This document shows, one piece after another, positions 25,092-25,830 of a DNA stretch of 25,830 nucleotides. The notes beneath the pieces were generated by a model. The model ran no database searches and was not told the origin of the DNA. It saw nothing but the letters and a program-made list of their open reading frames with translations. Numbering within the stretch: the stretch's first letter is position 1; the number at the start of each line of letters is the position of its first letter. The DNA is taken from the NCBI GenBank assembly GCA_016710285.1, contig JADJXR010000002.1:1-25830 (forward strand), written 5' to 3'. The position numbers and the translations under genes were made by a program. The stretch comes from Chlorobiota bacterium. Lineage in GTDB: Bacteria > Bacteroidota > Ignavibacteria > OLB7.

Positions 25092-25830
25092 GGAATGATT
25101 TGATTGAGAAAATAGGTCCGAAGCGTTCCTTTCCCTTTGATGTTCAGCTCGCCACGCTCTTCTAATGTGATCGGGAGTTCGCCGGTGTTCATTGCCGAAG
25201 AAAGGGCGACGGCGAACTCCTCGCTCACGTGAATCTTCCCCGCTTCTCCGTGGCTCTCCATCCGGCTGGCGGTGTTTACTGCGTCGCCGTAGATGTCGTA
25301 GGCCAGTTTGCCCGTCCCGATTACTCCGCCGGTGATGCTCCCTGTGTGCAGGCCGATTCGTATCTCGAACTCACTCCCATCTGGCAGATGCTCCGTGATG
25401 CTGGCTGGCAGTGCCACATCTTCCAGCATCTCCATTGCCATTCTTGCTATCCGCTCCGCGTGGTCCGCGCACTCAATTGGTGCGCCGCACGCCGCCATGT
25501 AGCCGTCGCCGATTGTCTTGATTCGCTCGCAGCCATGCTTCGCAGCAATGGCATCGAAATGCGCGAAGACGAAGTTCATGAACTCCAGCACTGCGCCCGC
25601 TGGCATCCGCGCAGTCATCGGGGTAAAGCCGACAACATCGGCGAAGAGGATGCTGGCGGAGTCGAAGCGGTCGGCAATCTGGCGCTCGCCGGAGATCATC
25701 CGGTTGGCAATGCTTGGCGGAAGAGTTTTGTGGAGAAGCTCCTCGGTGGCTTTTGCACGTGCACGTTCAGCAGCAGTGCGTTTTTCCATCTCAGCAATCT
25801 GCCGTTGTTGCTCTACTTGAATTGCCTCTT
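25088..25830 (-). CDS. adenylate cyclase E, 5' end outside window, mosaic cyclase domain
   Basis: The first gene of the visible array; its N-terminus lies beyond base 25830. The visible part begins in the linker (EAIQVEQQRQIAEMEKRTAA), like its paralogues, and has a complete class III cyclase: ILFADVVGFT with the metal Asp, ERIKTIGDGYM with the adenine-type Lys, and YDIYGDAVNTASRM with the specificity Asp, Asn and Arg. The core from about 25290 to 25770 is clearly different from A-D (for example TPMTARMPAGAVLEF for TVLSQRITPQELVTG, and AACGAPIECADHAER for AVSGLPESREDHAES). The last ~65 residues (VNTASRMESHGEAG to LNQIIP) are nearly identical to B and D. Whether it has TPR units cannot be seen. 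Confidence 0.88.
   Translation of the reverse strand, partial: EAIQVEQQRQIAEMEKRTAAERARAKATEELLHKTLPPSIANRMISGERQIADRFDSASILFADVVGFTPMTARMPAGAVLEFMNFVFAHFDAIAAKHGCERIKTIGDGYMAACGAPIECADHAERIARMAMEMLEDVALPASITEHLPDGSEFEIRIGLHTGSITGGVIGTGKLAYDIYGDAVNTASRMESHGEAGKIHVSEEFAVALSSAMNTGELPITLEERGELNIKGKGTLRTYFLNQIIP

Noticed and set aside
17062..25830. Guanylate rather than adenylate cyclase activity
   Set aside because: Guanylate cyclases carry Glu/Cys at the base-reading positions; all five domains have Lys and Asp there.

Overview
The window reads as a GC-rich bacterial chromosome segment. The gene set suggests a relative of the Bacteroidota/Chlorobiota/Kapabacteria: complex I genes, a menaquinone enzyme of the MqnA/MqnD type, many secreted or outer-membrane proteins with terminal aromatic residues, almost no Shine-Dalgarno-like sequences, and TPR-cyclase paralogues. 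This is an inference from style; no marker gene in the window fixes the taxon.

Layout. 1-2425: two badly frame-broken minus-strand genes (a membrane protein running off the left edge and a secreted protein) with two stretches where I see no gene. 2426-5844: nuoG-nuoH-nuoI of respiratory complex I on the plus strand, closed by a perfect 15-bp-stem terminator at 5911-5944. 6020-8784: ackA, an mqnA-like gene and gpmA, closely spaced on the plus strand. 8785-10500: a minus-strand type I restriction specificity gene (hsdS) split into two overlapping halves and bracketed by two near-identical ~180-bp repeats in the same orientation. 10501-12587: two secreted or outer-membrane proteins of unknown function (minus). 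12846-14547: a von Willebrand A protein (plus). 14795-25830: one long minus-strand operon-like run of five tandem TPR-adenylate cyclase genes, ending in a secreted beta-propeller/ankyrin fusion.

The cyclase array is the most interesting part. Transcription order is E (partial), D, C, B, A, then the propeller-ankyrin gene. E/D, C/B and B/A overlap by an identical ATGA. D/C has lost that ATGA by two base changes that remove the stop of D and the start of C together; a TTGA overlap 78 bases further on can replace it. Each complete gene has an N-terminal block of 40-residue TPR units (120-bp DNA repeats), a charged coiled-coil linker and a C-terminal class III cyclase with the ATP-type Lys/Asp pair. 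D and B are short (5 regular units, 630 residues as ancestral length); C and A are long (7 units, 708-709). Shared markers suggest duplication of a short+long gene pair. The cyclase modules look homogenised, while a few TPR surface positions differ from unit to unit. The inferred picture is a set of cytosolic cAMP-producing sensors with one output and varied input surfaces.

Quality note: nearly every gene in 1-8140 and 11180-14550 carries several frameshifts, including core genes such as nuoG, nuoH and ackA, whereas gpmA, both hsdS halves and most of the cyclase array are open. Uncorrected indel errors in the assembly explain this better than mass pseudogenisation. For broken genes I give the full span that homology or continuity supports.
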